Both the position numbers and the translations under genes were made by a program. The notes under the pieces are model-generated. The model did no database searches. It saw nothing but the letters and a program-made list of their open reading frames with translations, and was not told where the DNA came from. Shown here piece after piece: positions 46,420-57,048 of a stretch of 64,000 bases of DNA (position 1 is the stretch's first letter; each line of letters begins with the position of its first letter). The stretch lies in assembly GCA_905221605.1 (NCBI GenBank), contig CAJNDS010002139.1, positions 498,001 through 562,000 on the forward strand, given 5' to 3'. This DNA comes from Symbiodinium natans (Eukaryota > Sar > Dinophyceae > Suessiales > Symbiodiniaceae).

Positions 46420-46680
46420 CTAACAGTATACTGATTCAAGTCCAGGGGAATCTAAAGAACATAAAGAACCTAGAGCGTTTCCTGAGTGCTCTTCAGTCGA
46501 GGGTTTAAAGTATGGGTCGCGCACAATACACTGTAGCAATTCTCCATGCCACCTGCAAAACCCGAGATCACCAGCAAAGTACCCGGCTTCGCAAGCAACA
46601 ACGTCAACTCCAAACCGAGCTTCTGCGTCAGAGCAAACCATGAAGCCCACCCATGACATGCTCGCGCATGTTCAAGAAAG
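46420..46680 (-). other. Open frame, unrecognised
   Basis: Minus frame beginning MSWVGFMVCSDAEARFGVDV, with a GT after GGGTTTTGCAG (about 46553) as a possible donor. It could be a first exon. No similarity recognised. Confidence 0.3.
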
Positions 46681-47004
46681 GATATCGAATCCCTGGGCTT
46701 GGCTGGTGAGCACTCCGCTAAGACCGCATCGCAAGAATATCACATCCAACCCTGAACCCAAAAACCCTACTCCCTAAACCCTCCCTAAACCCTCCCGACC
46801 TTAAACTGCCCGTGCCTGGGGCTGCTCTCTTCGCGACTCAGGCATGAGCGGCCTCAGCCCGGTTGAGGGGGTTTAGTAAGGTTTAAGCTTCAGGGTCGTT
46901 TACTCTATTCTGGCACAGCCCTTGTACGAGCTCTCAAAAAGCAGGGAGCAAAGATGTCCCTCAAACGCTGGAACCCCACAACCCTAAAAGCCACTTTGCA
47001 GCCA

Positions 47005-47700
47005 GGCGGCGCACGCGAAAACATCTGCATGAAAGCCGTCGTTTGAGGCCTGGGGCCCCCAGAGCCCCAAACCCTTTTTTCGGTACTTTGGGGTTTAGGG
47101 TTTGGGGTCTGGGGTTTTGGGCTTTAGGGTTTTAGGGCTTTGGGGTTTAGGGTTTGGGGGCTTTAGGTTTTAGGGTTGGGTTTGACGAGTGAGGGTTTTA
47201 GGGTTCTTGGGTTTAGGCCCTCGGGTTGCCTGAGAGTTCCATGAAGAAGCTAGTAAGCAAGAACCGAAGGTAAGGGCCTTGAAGGCCTTAATAATTAGAA
47301 TAGAATTTTTTGGGGCTATTGGACCATATTTATACAGGGGACAAAACTGAACCCCAAACCCTAAACCTTAAACCCTAAACCCTAAACCATGAACCGCCCC
47401 CTATAGCACACAGAAGCAGGCTGCTGGGATCTTCAGGCAGATAACGACTGCAGATTCCTGAGGCGGACGCAGTGCTGTCTGCCCGGTCTTCTTTGTGAGC
47501 ACTCCGATCGCTGCCTCTCACGTGCGTTCGGGTTTAGGGTGTAGGGTGTCGGGCTTAGGGCTTAGGGCTGAGGGCTTAGGGCTTAGGGCTTCGGGCTCAG
47601 GGGTGCAGAGCTGGGGCTTAGCTCTGGAAAGCCTGGCTGCTGGCAGCTGAGTTGGTGCTGCGCCTTCAAGCTCACCAGGTAAGTCTCGGTGTCAGCCTCG
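47005..47700 (-). CDS. Probable exons, unrecognised
   Basis: Minus islands at about 47615-47700 (GYEADTETYLVSLKAQHQLS, after TGATTCAG), about 47410-47510 (AAIGVLTKKTGQTALRPPQE) and about 47005-47060 (ASNDGFHADVFACAAWLQ). The first is strongly coding-like and may be coiled coil. Joins not resolved. Confidence 0.42.
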
Positions 47701-47709
47701 TAGCCTGAA

Positions 47710-48110
47710 TCATGAAGAGCAAACAGCAGGGACCAAACAGGAAAGGAGACCCTACGAATTTAAGGGTTTTAGCGTCAAAAAACCCCAAAGTCTCATCCCC
47801 TGGATGCTCGACAGTCGAACACTCTCGCCCATCCTTTACGTACGCTTCGGGCAGCTTAATCAAGCAGAGCCCGCCTCCTTCAAGCCTGCAGCATCTGATG
47901 CAACATCCATGCGGGCATTTGCAAAAACATAGGGTACCCCTATACCCCAACATGGTAGTATCCTTGTTGTAAGGAACTCCTTCAAAGTAGGTACCCTAAT
48001 TTTGCGCATCCCCGCGCCCTATCCTGTCTAGTTCCAAGGGTCCGCAATTTCTTGCCTCGCCAAGGAAGAGCGTCAGCAAGAACACCAGTTTGCGCAAACA
48101 AACACCAAAC
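47710..48110. other. No clear gene; element-like DNA
   Basis: The part at about 47720-47990 holds opposed GGGTACC and TAGGGT blocks (for example GGGTACCCCTATACCCC), suggesting another hairpin element. The open frames on both strands do not resemble proteins I know. Confidence 0.3.
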
Positions 48111-48189
48111 CCGAAATCCTCGCCAAACCCTGCCCATAAACCCTAAATCCTAAACCCCTCAAACTAAAACCTGAAACCCTAAGGCTTCA

Positions 48190-50860
48190 GCTGTCAAACT
48201 TTTCTTTCTGATCCTTCCGCACGGCAGCAGCCTGCAAAAGAAGTCCACTCCCAGGAGCCGATCGCATCTGCTAACATGAGGGCAATTGAAACCTTTAGGG
48301 TTTAGGGTCTAGGGTTTAGGGTTTACGGAAACGGCATTAATTCAGGAGTATACGTTAAACTGCACATATGCTGCTTGTTGTTTAGGGGATCCTTTATCCT
48401 GATTTGAAAGCTACCGTCCTTCAGTACATGGGGTTGGGCTCTCTGGGCAAAACCGAAACACCTGCGTGCACATCAATCCTCTTCCAAGAATCTGAACAAC
48501 TCATACCCTCAACTCTAAACCCTAAACCCTCAACCCTCAACCCCAAACCCTAAACCCTAAGTTGCTTGGCCTGCTCGGAAGCCTTTTGTCCTTCGGCCAC
48601 CTGCTGTTGTAGGTCCTGTTTGGAGGTTCATAGTACTTGTTAACCACTTGTAACTGTACTTATAAGGGTTTAGGGTTTAGGGTTTAGGGTACTTATGACT
48701 GTCCTTATAACTTATGAACATATTAAGGCACTTAAGGGGCTTATACGTGGGTGCTAAGTACAGTTATACTTGGTTAAGAAGTACCGTCAACCTCCAAGTG
48801 AGAGTCTGCGACACAGAGCCCCAATTGGACACTTGGGGATCTAGTGCGGGTTCAGGGTTTAGGGTTTAGGGGTTTAGGGTTTAGGGTTCAGGGTTCAGGG
48901 TTTGGGGTTTAAGGTTTGGGCTACCTACTAGAAGGGGTGAATGCTACATTTTGGACTTCATTCTTCTCTAGAAAAGACAAGACAAGTATCTTTTACATTA
49001 TCCAGACGAACCTTATAAATTAGCTGGTATTCCTTCCGAGCTTTCGCTGTTTATTGACATTTCATCGATACGTCGATGAATGATTAAGTATGTTCACAAA
49101 ATATTGAAAATTTCAGATTTCATTTTTATAAACCATATATCCCACCACTACAACTAAACCACCAAGGGTAGTTACATGGACCACTTAAAATAGGCCCTTA
49201 ATTGGGAACCGCTATGCCCTTATCGATCTACTCTATAAAACCCAGGAGCCCACTTCGGACCCGCTTAGGTTTAAAGAAACTAATTGATCATATTAAGTTA
49301 GGGACCATGTAACTTCCCTTTCCCACACAGCCGGCCTTGATGTGAGTCTCCAGTGTAGCGCGAGATGCAGCCAAGCTATCCAGAGACGACCTTCCCCGAC
49401 ACGACCCTGAACTCTCAACCATAAGTCCTAAACCCTAAACCATAAACCCTCAATCCTCAGGAAACCCTAAACCCTAAACCCTAAGCCCTAGACCCTAGAC
49501 CCTAAACCCCAAAGGTTCCAGAACCTTCGAACCTTGGGGCCTTGTGCCTGCACAGGATGCTCTCTTAGGCCCCGGCTCGATCTCAGCAATCTTTGCCTCG
49601 GCCAGTGCTCTGCTCCACCGTGAGAACGAGCGTGTGTTCGGCTCATGGGTTTGTGGGTGTGGGGGAACGAAAGGGGGAACGAAAGGGGGAGGAGGGAGGA
49701 GGGGGAGAGGGGTGAGAGGAGCCGGGGGTTTAGGGTTGAGGGTTCAGGGTTGAGGGTCACCCATCCAAAGCAAAAGCGCTTCTGCATGACGTTGTTGCTT
49801 CTCGGTCTTCACCTTTCCCTTGAGGCCTGGGCCGATCCCTGATCCAGGGTCTCGGCCTTCTCCTTCCTCAGAAAAGAGAGAAAGGTGGGCGAAAGTGGGA
49901 CTTGGGCAGCTGTTCTTCGGACTCTATCACCTTCAATCGCCTTTAATCAAACTGAGATTGGGGGAGGCCCTGCCCACCTGTTGATAACATGCCTCCCTTG
50001 AGGCCTCATGCTCACAAGCCTGAGATAGCCCCCAGCAACTCGCCACGTCGAAGCCGGAAGCCTCAGCTGCAGGTGTCGCCGGGGCTCGCACTTCTCGGCA
50101 TCACACCAGCCTCAGGCTCACAGGCAACACAACACCTTAAGAGCCCCAAACCTACTCCCTTTTGCAGGTCACTTTGTAGGTTGAGCATAAGAATCCGAGA
50201 AAGGGGTTGACACAACACTGCAAAAAGAAAGGTAGGTTTTGGGGCTATTGAGGCGGGCTCTTCAGGCTTCAAGGGCGTATGCTTCCCAGGGGCACTGGAG
50301 CTTCTCGTAGCTTTTCTGGTCCTCCTCCGTCTCTTGCGCGATGGTCTTCGACATGGCCTGGAAAACTCTCTTTAACCCAGCAGTCGGAGCACCGACGTGT
50401 CTGCAGACACACGAAGAGAGCTGAAGCTGGCGGGGTATGTTTAGTAGGTTGGCCCACACGTCCCAAAAACGACCAGGAGCTGGTGGGGATGCTACTAGTT
50501 TGGCATGCGTCGATATATTTGAATCAAGAACACTAAACCCTCAATACCCTCAAGCCGCAACCCAAACCCTACGCGAGCCTTCAGCAGCTCGACCACGGAA
50601 GACACCGAACGCTGCTGCAGTGCCTCTGTCTCCTCCGACCTCTGCAGTGTTCTGGGCTCTTCTCAAGGAACTTCATCTAAGTTGCCATATGAGGGATGCG
50701 ATACTCTGTGCAAAATAACCCGGCGATGGCAACTCAACTTCATGAGGATAATTGTATCCCTAGTACGGGAACAGACTCAAGGCTGTCGGGAGAGCTTCTG
50801 TACCGAGGCCATGGGCATCTGCTCCTCAGCGACATGGGCCTCCCAGGCATGCCCGCAAGC
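48190..50860 (-). CDS. Second coiled-coil protein (or N-terminal part of the 36-44 kb gene)
   Basis: Minus-strand islands, in order: about 50791-50849 (AWEAHVAEEQMPMASVQKL), 50571-50646 (LQRSEETEALQQRSVSSVVE), 50292-50357 (AMSKTIAQETEEDQKSYEKL then QC), 50040-50100 (AEKCEPRRHLQ), 49785-49860 (KEKAETLDQGSAQASRE, VKTEKQQRHAEAL), 49550-49615 (ALAEAKIAEIE), 49335-49400 (SLDSLAASRATLETHIKAG), 48564-48615 (DLQQQVAEGQKASEQAK) and 48190-48231 (AAAVRKDQKEKFDS). The order VVELL, then EEDQKSYEKLQC, AEAKIAEIE, a long coil and AAAVRKDQ follows the N-terminal half of the dinoflagellate coiled-coil family. It could be the start of one very large gene ending near 36.2 kb, or a tandem paralogue. Exon edges are mostly approximate. 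Confidence 0.6.
48619..48799. mobile_element. Hairpin element abutting a splice acceptor
   Basis: Ends TTGGAGGTT (48619) and AACCTCCAA (48799) are inverted repeats; inner blocks match the 15995-16115 copy. A short TTTAGGG insert sits inside it. On the minus strand the element runs into AACAG directly before the exon 48564-48615, so it supplies or adjoins the 3' splice site. Confidence 0.6.
49150..49322. mobile_element. Hairpin element (AGGGTAGTTACATGG...CATGTAACTTCCC)
   Basis: Opposed ends AAGGGTAGTTACATGGACC and GGGACCATGTAACTTCCCTT; inner blocks shared with 45430-45590. Confidence 0.6.
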
Positions 50861-51454
50861 ATGCGATGGCGTGGGCGATTGCTGGCAACCCTTCCTCGGG
50901 GGTTTGAGTCTTAGGGCTTGAGGTTTAGGGTTTAGGGTTTAGGGTTTAGGGCTTAGGGTTTAGGGTTTAGGGTTTAGGGTTGCGAGACCTGCAAGATTTG
51001 CCGCAGGCCTGGAGCCACGGAAGCAGCCCCAGACAGAGCAAGAACCTCGGGCAGTTGCAGGTACGAGTACCCGTGTCAGGCACCAGGCTCGCGGAAGCAG
51101 ATGCTGCAGCAGCAGAACTCAGTTGGACTCTGGGCCCGCGACTTCATTTCGGCGCCTTGGCTCCGTTTTGAGTTTTTGAGGCGAGCAACTGGACCCTGAA
51201 CCCCAATACCCAAAAGGCCCAAAACCCCTTGACCCTGAACACGATACCCCTCGCAAAAGTTCGGAGATTTCAGCCCGGCCTGATAGCGGGAGGCCCTCGG
51301 CCCTAGCGGGACATGACGAGGAGCCTCCTCGTCATGGAGCACACCAGTGGGGTTTGTAGGGTGTAGGGTGGGGCTTGTGAGTGCTTGCCGGGATTTTGAG
51401 GGTGTCTCACAGGGGTTAGGACCCTAAACCCTAAACCCTAAACCCTGGCAACAC

Positions 51455-51570
51455 GGATCCGAAGTCCTCGGCCGGGGTTGGCCAAAGGACAGCCCCGGCC
51501 CACCCCTCCCCTTGAAGAGCCAGGCGGCAGGACGCGGCAAGCTTGGCCAAGTCGGCTGGGGTATAGGGGT
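51455..51570 (-). CDS. Probable exon, unrecognised
   Basis: Minus frame ADLAKLAASCRLALQGEGWA, then GAVLWPTPAEDFGSVLP, is continuous and exon-like between telomere-like blocks. Confidence 0.38.
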
Positions 51571-51599
51571 TGGGGGTTTGTACAAGTAGGGTTTTGGGT

Positions 51600-52550
51600 C
51601 TTTCGATTTCGGGCTGGATTGAGACGAACAGCACCCTAGCTCAATATGCTTCGCACGATCTTTTCACGCAGCGGCCACAGTGTTTGGAACCAAGAGCGCA
51701 GGAGTCCACCGCTCTCTGCCACCTACCACCAACATGCAAACGCCGGGTACTCATCTCGTAGGGGGTTGGGGTTTAGGGTTCAGGGTTCAGGGTTCAGGGT
51801 TCAGGGTTCAGGGTTTAGGGCTTGAGGTTTAGGGTTTCGGGTTGGGACCACCCTGAACATGGGGAGAACTGCTGCTCTAATTCGTTTCCCCAAATGTGGG
51901 ACTGTACCCAGCGTGGAGGTGCTCGGCCACCCGAAGCCGACCTAAGACCCGTAGAGGGAGAACGAAACTCGCAACCATTGATGGTTTAGGGCTTGAAGGG
52001 TTTAGGGTTTAGGGTTTAGGGTTTAGGATTTAGGGGGCGAGGGTTCCAGGTACCATCCCGCAACCCTGACGTGGTGCGACCACCTTGCCAGAGTCTCGCA
52101 ACTTAACTGTCACGACTCACTCAACAGCAACTCATTCACAGCTCACAGCCCAGGGCCTTTGGTGCCTCAAGGTGGCCCGTGGTCTTTCCCCTCTGACAGG
52201 GTCAGAGGGGACCGAGAGGTGCGAGGCTAGCGAGTTCGGAAGCGCGGGCCCTGAACCAACCAGACTGTCAGTGCGTCAGCCAGCTCATATACTCAATGTA
52301 AACATACATAACTCCAATATGGTGATCATATCTCACATGTCACCCGATGCTGGCACGACATCGCTCGCCTCCAACTCATGGGAATGGTCTGACTTGGTTC
52401 GTCTTAGGCGAGCATCGAGCTCCACTCGCGTCCTCGGAAAACGGTTCGACTCTCCCGGCTTGGAGAACCGAAAAGGCTCCGGTGACTCAGCTTCCAACTC
52501 GGCTCATCCACGGCCTACTCTTAAATTAAGGACAGACTCTTAACTGCTGG
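51600..52550. other. Unassigned island region
   Basis: Open frames on both strands. About 52345-52500 is open on the minus strand (ESPEPFRFSKPGESNRFPRT) and as part of a 152-codon plus frame (52085-52543). About 51870-51945 has the minus frame STSTLGTVPHLGKRIRAAVL. No family recognised on either strand. Confidence 0.25.
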
Positions 52551-52658
52551 GTTGCATGAATTCTGTCAGCCGTTTTTTGGCTACCTTGCTTCTTGAATTG
52601 ATGAGGTCGTAGTTGTTGGTTATAAACCCATGAGTCATCATCAGTTCGGGGCTCTCAC

Positions 52659-52694
52659 CTGGGTATTCCTCGCGAGCTCTTGTCGAATATTGAC
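52659..52694 (-). CDS. 36-bp microexon, coiled-coil-like
   Basis: Minus frame VNIRQELARNTQ between TTGCAG and GTGAGA, so both splice sites fit the consensus. Probably belongs to the coiled-coil gene exons on the same strand. Confidence 0.45.
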
Positions 52695-52769
52695 CTGCAA
52701 CTACTGTTGCGAGTAGTAGGAGGAGCAAGATGATTGTTGTCTGCAGCAATTGAATTGAAGCATTCCCTA

Positions 52770-52826
52770 GTGGCAGTGGTAGTGGTAGTGGTAGTGGTAG
52801 TGGTAGTGGTAGTGGTAGTGGTAGTG

Positions 52827-52868
<42 letters not shown>
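52770..52868. repeat. GGTAGT then AGT trinucleotide microsatellite
   Basis: About nine GGTAGT hexamers followed by about 14 AGT units. Long poly-Val, poly-Thr and poly-Leu frames here are artefacts. Confidence 0.95.
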
Positions 52869-53141
52869 AGCGGCAGCAATAGAAGTGGTAGGAGTGGTAG
52901 GATGGTGGTCGCAGCATCGTTGCGCGTCCTCACTTTGTTACAGCATCCGTTGAGTCACCCGAGCCTGCCCTGCTATCTGGCAGCTCTCCGCCGCCCTAAA
53001 TAAGGTAGCTCTCCGAATTATGGTCCTTCTGGGGGTTTAGGGTTTAGGGTTTAGGGCTTAGGGTTTAGGGTTTAGGGTTTAAGGTTGAGGGTTTAGGGTT
53101 TAGGGTTTAGGGTTTGGGGATTAGGGTTTCGGGTGTGGGGT

Positions 53142-53663
53142 TTATAGGGTTTCTAGGTACCCCAAAACAGACCACAATTTTGGAAAACTGCCCCAATAAA
53201 GCAATAGATTTCCGCGTCGCTCGGCGACGGCGACGCCCACGCTTGCAGGTCTTGCACGAATGGTTCCCGTGCCTCTTGCTTCGTACTTTCTTGCCACGTT
53301 GTGTGTGCTGTTGGTTTGCAGATGTAATCTGCGTTGTGTGAAAGGCAAAGCTAGAGCTGCCAGGGACAATCCGGGCAAGTCTGCCTGAGTCTCTCCAGGC
53401 AAGATGGCGCAGTCATGAGAAAACGCCTCCCAAAGCTCAGAATCAGCAAAACTCAAATGGGAGGCTCTCAAAAATCGGGTACCCAAAACGGCCCCACAAC
53501 TTAGAGAATCCCCCCAACTCGCTGCTGAAGCATCTGCGGCGCGGAAGGGCAAGCACACTGCTCCCGCGCTACCAGAAGCTCTCAACAGTGAAATCATCCT
53601 CGCCTTAGGATCTACCGAGACTGTCGGCGCTGATATGCGTGGCGCAAACAGCCGCACACCCAC
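53142..53663 (-). other. 173-codon open frame, unrecognised
   Basis: One of the longer uninterrupted frames in the window, from about 53663 to 53142 on the minus strand, with an alanine- and leucine-rich product. It has no recognised motif and its 3' part runs into telomere-like repeats, so the true coding part, if any, would end earlier. Confidence 0.3.
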
Positions 53664-54009
53664 ATCTCACGGCTTCGGCTGATGTCTCGGCCTTGCCTCG
53701 GAATCTCGACTGTCCAAAATTCGGGCCCCGGTGTTTTGGAAGGGGGGGGGGGGGGGAGGATCCTTTCTACTGTGAAGCACATTGCAGGATACCTCAGAAT
53801 CCTATAAAGGGCTGATGGTAATCACCTACGAAAAACTTCGGCATTGAGCTCTCACCTATAACCTACCCGGCAACCCTATAACCCCTTTACCCCTACGCCC
53901 TACAACCCCAAAGCCCTACAGCCCTACAACCCTCGAACCCTACAACTCTACAACCTATAAGCGTAGAACCCTAAACGCCAAAAAAACCCCAAGCCCCAAA
54001 CCCCTAAGC

Positions 54010-54285
54010 CCAACCCTCCTGTGAGGATCCAGCAACAAGGTGCGCCACACCAGGGCCTGGCGGCAGAACGGGCAAGAAGTGTGAAATTAGGGCTTGCGGG
54101 GCTTGTTTAGGGTTTAGGGTTTGGGGTTTAGGGTTTGGGGTTTAGGGTTCAGGGTTTAGGGTTGAGTATGATTGTTAATTGGAAGCAGATCAGGGTTCAA
54201 TTTTAAGGCTTCGCGGTAAGCGCCCGGCTTTCGGTTCGCTTCCGACGCTGCAGGGTGTCCAGCTTCGCCTCGACAGCAGCTCCCC
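54010..54285 (-). CDS. Two exons, one coiled coil
   Basis: Minus islands at about 54210-54275 (VEAKLDTLQRRKRTESRA) and about 54015-54055 (ALVWRTLLLDPH, after GCCGCCAG). The first is clearly coiled coil and probably belongs to the gene transcribed toward 48 kb. Confidence 0.45.
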
Positions 54286-54589
54286 AGGGCTTAGAGTTTA
54301 GGGTTTAGGGTTTAGGGCTTAGGGTTTAGGGTTTAGGGTTTAGGGCTTATTGAAATTACTAAGGGTTCAGGTCCGGGGAAAGTTTCGAGGAAAGTTTCGA
54401 GGAGTTTCGTTTTTGGATTTTTCTTAATAATTTCAAGTTTACAGGGGGCTTGAGGGTTTAGGGTTTAGGGTTTAGGGTTCAGTGTTCAGGGTCTAGGGTT
54501 TGGGGCTGCATGGGGTGTAGTTTCTGGGACCGGAGGCAACGAAGACACAACTCGATGCAATGGCAATAGCATGAATGAACAGGGGTTGG

Positions 54590-55140
54590 GGTTCTCATCC
54601 ATGGGACAACTCTAAGGGCTTTCCTGCTCCGCAGTATCTGAAAAAGTGTCCGAAGAGTGTCCGGGCAAGGTGCCGAGGCCGGCGTCTCGTGCGTGCCGTT
54701 CACCCCAGCAACCGCAGCCTTCTTGCCTCAGCAAGGGACCCCAAACAACCCTAACACCTAAACCCTAAACCCGAAAGCCCAAACCCCTAAACTCTCAAGG
54801 AGCTTGCCTTGCCAGGTGCCTCTCTGAGCAAGGAAGTTACACTGAAGCTCATCCATCGAGTCGTTCCCCATACAGGCAGAGTCAGGCACCGAACATTCCC
54901 TTCAGAGGGGGCATTACTTACTGTTTGTAAGTCACCGAAGAATTTCTGCAAGGGGTGTGTACCAAGCATCTGCACCAAAAAACAAAAACACCCTAACCCT
55001 AACACCTGAACCCTCAGTTGTTGGGCTCTTCAGCTTCCCACAAGACCCTCCGCCAAAAGCAGAGCCATTGCCTGGTGAGGCATTCTTGGCGACGTTTTCT
55101 TCTTCCTGGCCGTTCCTGGCAGTCGAGGGCAAGTCCACAT
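54590..55140 (-). CDS. Probable exons, unrecognised
   Basis: Minus islands at about 55025-55140 (NGQEEENVAKNASPGNGSAF), about 54795-54895 (MDELQCNFLAQRGTWQGKLL) and about 54590-54720 (NGTHETPASAPCPDTLRTLF). Each is continuous and lies between repeats. No domain recognised. Confidence 0.35.
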
Positions 55141-55700
55141 AACGAGTACTTAGTTTCGTTGCATCACCCCAGAAGTATGGAACCGTATCTCCTTAACAGG
55201 TCCCCAAATCAGTGGCTGACCGCAAGTAATCCCCTCCCTCCAATTCAGACAAAAACACACACCCAAATGCCAAGTATTCCATGTAAACTATATATATGTA
55301 ACGGAATGATTGGACAAGGGAGAGTGTGCTGATGATTGCGGTTGTGCAAGGCCAGTCCTTTAAGGGTCAAGATTCTAGTATCCACACCCCGCAACCCAAA
55401 AACTAAGCAAGCCTGTACCATAAAGTAATATTAAAAACAAAGGTACATCTACCAAATGTGCTAGGAATATTCCTGTGGTATCCTTGCATTATAAAGAAGG
55501 ATCCCAATACAGTCCATGAGCTACGGCATGAGAAGACCAAGTTCGCCCAGGCAAGCCCACCTAAACCCGGTTCTAAGCCCCCCTGACCCCGGGACCGAAA
55601 CCCTAAACCCTAAACCCTAAACTCTAAACCCAAACCCTAAGCCCTAAACCCTAATCCCTAACCCCTAAACCCTAAACCCCAAACCCTACACCCCCCGAAG
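55140..55700. other. No gene recognised
   Basis: AT-richer DNA to about 55560, then CCCTAAA variants. No exon-like island. Confidence 0.4.
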
Positions 55701-55911
55701 CCGCTGCCTGGAGGTCACGACTCTGGGCGGGGCCGCTGTCACACCTGCTGGGCTTACGGAGAGCGAGGGGTTTCTGCAGGGACCCCCAATACAGATCCCC
55801 AAATACCCTAAACCCTAAGCCCTAAACCCTAAACCCTAAACCCCAAACCCTAAACACAATATTGATCCCAAATACTATAGGACTCAGGACGTTCGATAAG
55901 GTACAGTTCCC

Positions 55912-56005
55912 ACAATTACAAAAATAAGGGACCCCAATATAGATCCCCAAACAGTGGGATTCCCTTATAGTAAGGACCTTCACTAAGGTTCCCCTAAGTT
56001 CGGAA
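55912..56005. mobile_element. Hairpin element, GGGACCCCAATATAGA family
   Basis: Shares AGGGACCCCAATATAGATCC, CCCTTATAGTAAGGACC and a closing GGTTCCCCT with the 33803-33895 copy. A separate fragment lies at 55778-55800. Confidence 0.55.
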
Positions 56006-56039
56006 ACCCTCAATGTGCCAAGATGTAGATTACCCCAAG

Positions 56040-56790
56040 GGGGCCGCCAGGCGACAGATCCCAACTCCAACCCGCGCCCCTAATCCGCCACCCCGAATCA
56101 TACCTCACACCTCTCCAAGAGCAAGGACAGAGCGGCACACAGATCACCTGTCCTGTCCTACACATGTGCGGTGATGGCTTTGCGTATGCTTGCACAGCAC
56201 GCGTGATGACTTCTTCGGAGATGTTGTTGCTTTTCAAGAGGCCGCGGTTCCGGCACGAACAAGCGCTCGCACGTGCCACTAAGAGAACAGACTTGCCGGC
56301 TGAGCAAAAGCTCGGCCTGGCGCAGCGTGCTGTTCGGGGCTTTCCACAGTAGGCGCGTAAGCAGCTACACACTGCGGTCCAGTGAACAAAACTTGCGGGA
56401 CTTTGAGGCCATCGGCCTTCACCACGCTCTGTACAAGGGAAGCGCTGTCTTCGACGGGAGGCTGCTCACACAGGCTCCGCTTCACGCCTCCTGCACATGC
56501 ACTCCTCATTCCGAGGCTGAGCTTGGCTCGTTTGGCAGGTTTCTGCCCTTGAGGCATCAGCCGACACCCAACGCGCCGCTATTTGTCAACGATGTGCGTG
56601 CTGAATGTGCTGATCATGATCATGATGGGCCAGGCCGGGCCCCAAAATCTCTCTAAAAAGATCGGTGTGCTCACATCTGTTGACAAGTCGGCATGCCAAG
56701 CTGCATTCAAACTGTTCCCAACTTCAGAGGAACATGGAGACAGAGAGGAACTCTCAATGTGTTGGGACATGTTGAAACAGCTCCCCCAAA
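56040..56790. other. GC-rich island, gene strand unresolved
   Basis: A 127-codon plus frame (56273-56656) and 92- to 120-codon minus frames overlap. Minus stretch DSASLVQSVVKADGLKVPQV and plus stretch RDFEAIGLHHALYKGSAVFD are both coding-like. Left unassigned. Confidence 0.3.
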
Positions 56791-56829
56791 ACCCTAAACC
56801 CTAAACCCTGAACCCTAAACCCTAAGCTC

Positions 56830-57016
56830 GACTCTCACTTGGCTCCATTCTGGGACACATCCAGGCTCAGGCGCTCGATCTGAATGGCGCTCCGGGACTC
56901 ATGATGCGGGCGCAGGCCGACTGCGGCCACGCGCCACGTCATGCCTAGGCTCCCACTGGAAAGGGGTTTAGGGTTTAGGGTTTAGGGTTTAGGGTTTAGG
57001 GTTTAGGGTTTAGGGT

Positions 57017-57048
<32 letters not shown>

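Noticed and set aside
52655-53003. Poly-Val, poly-Thr and poly-Leu ORFs
   Set aside because: Products of a GGTAGT/AGT microsatellite, open in several frames.
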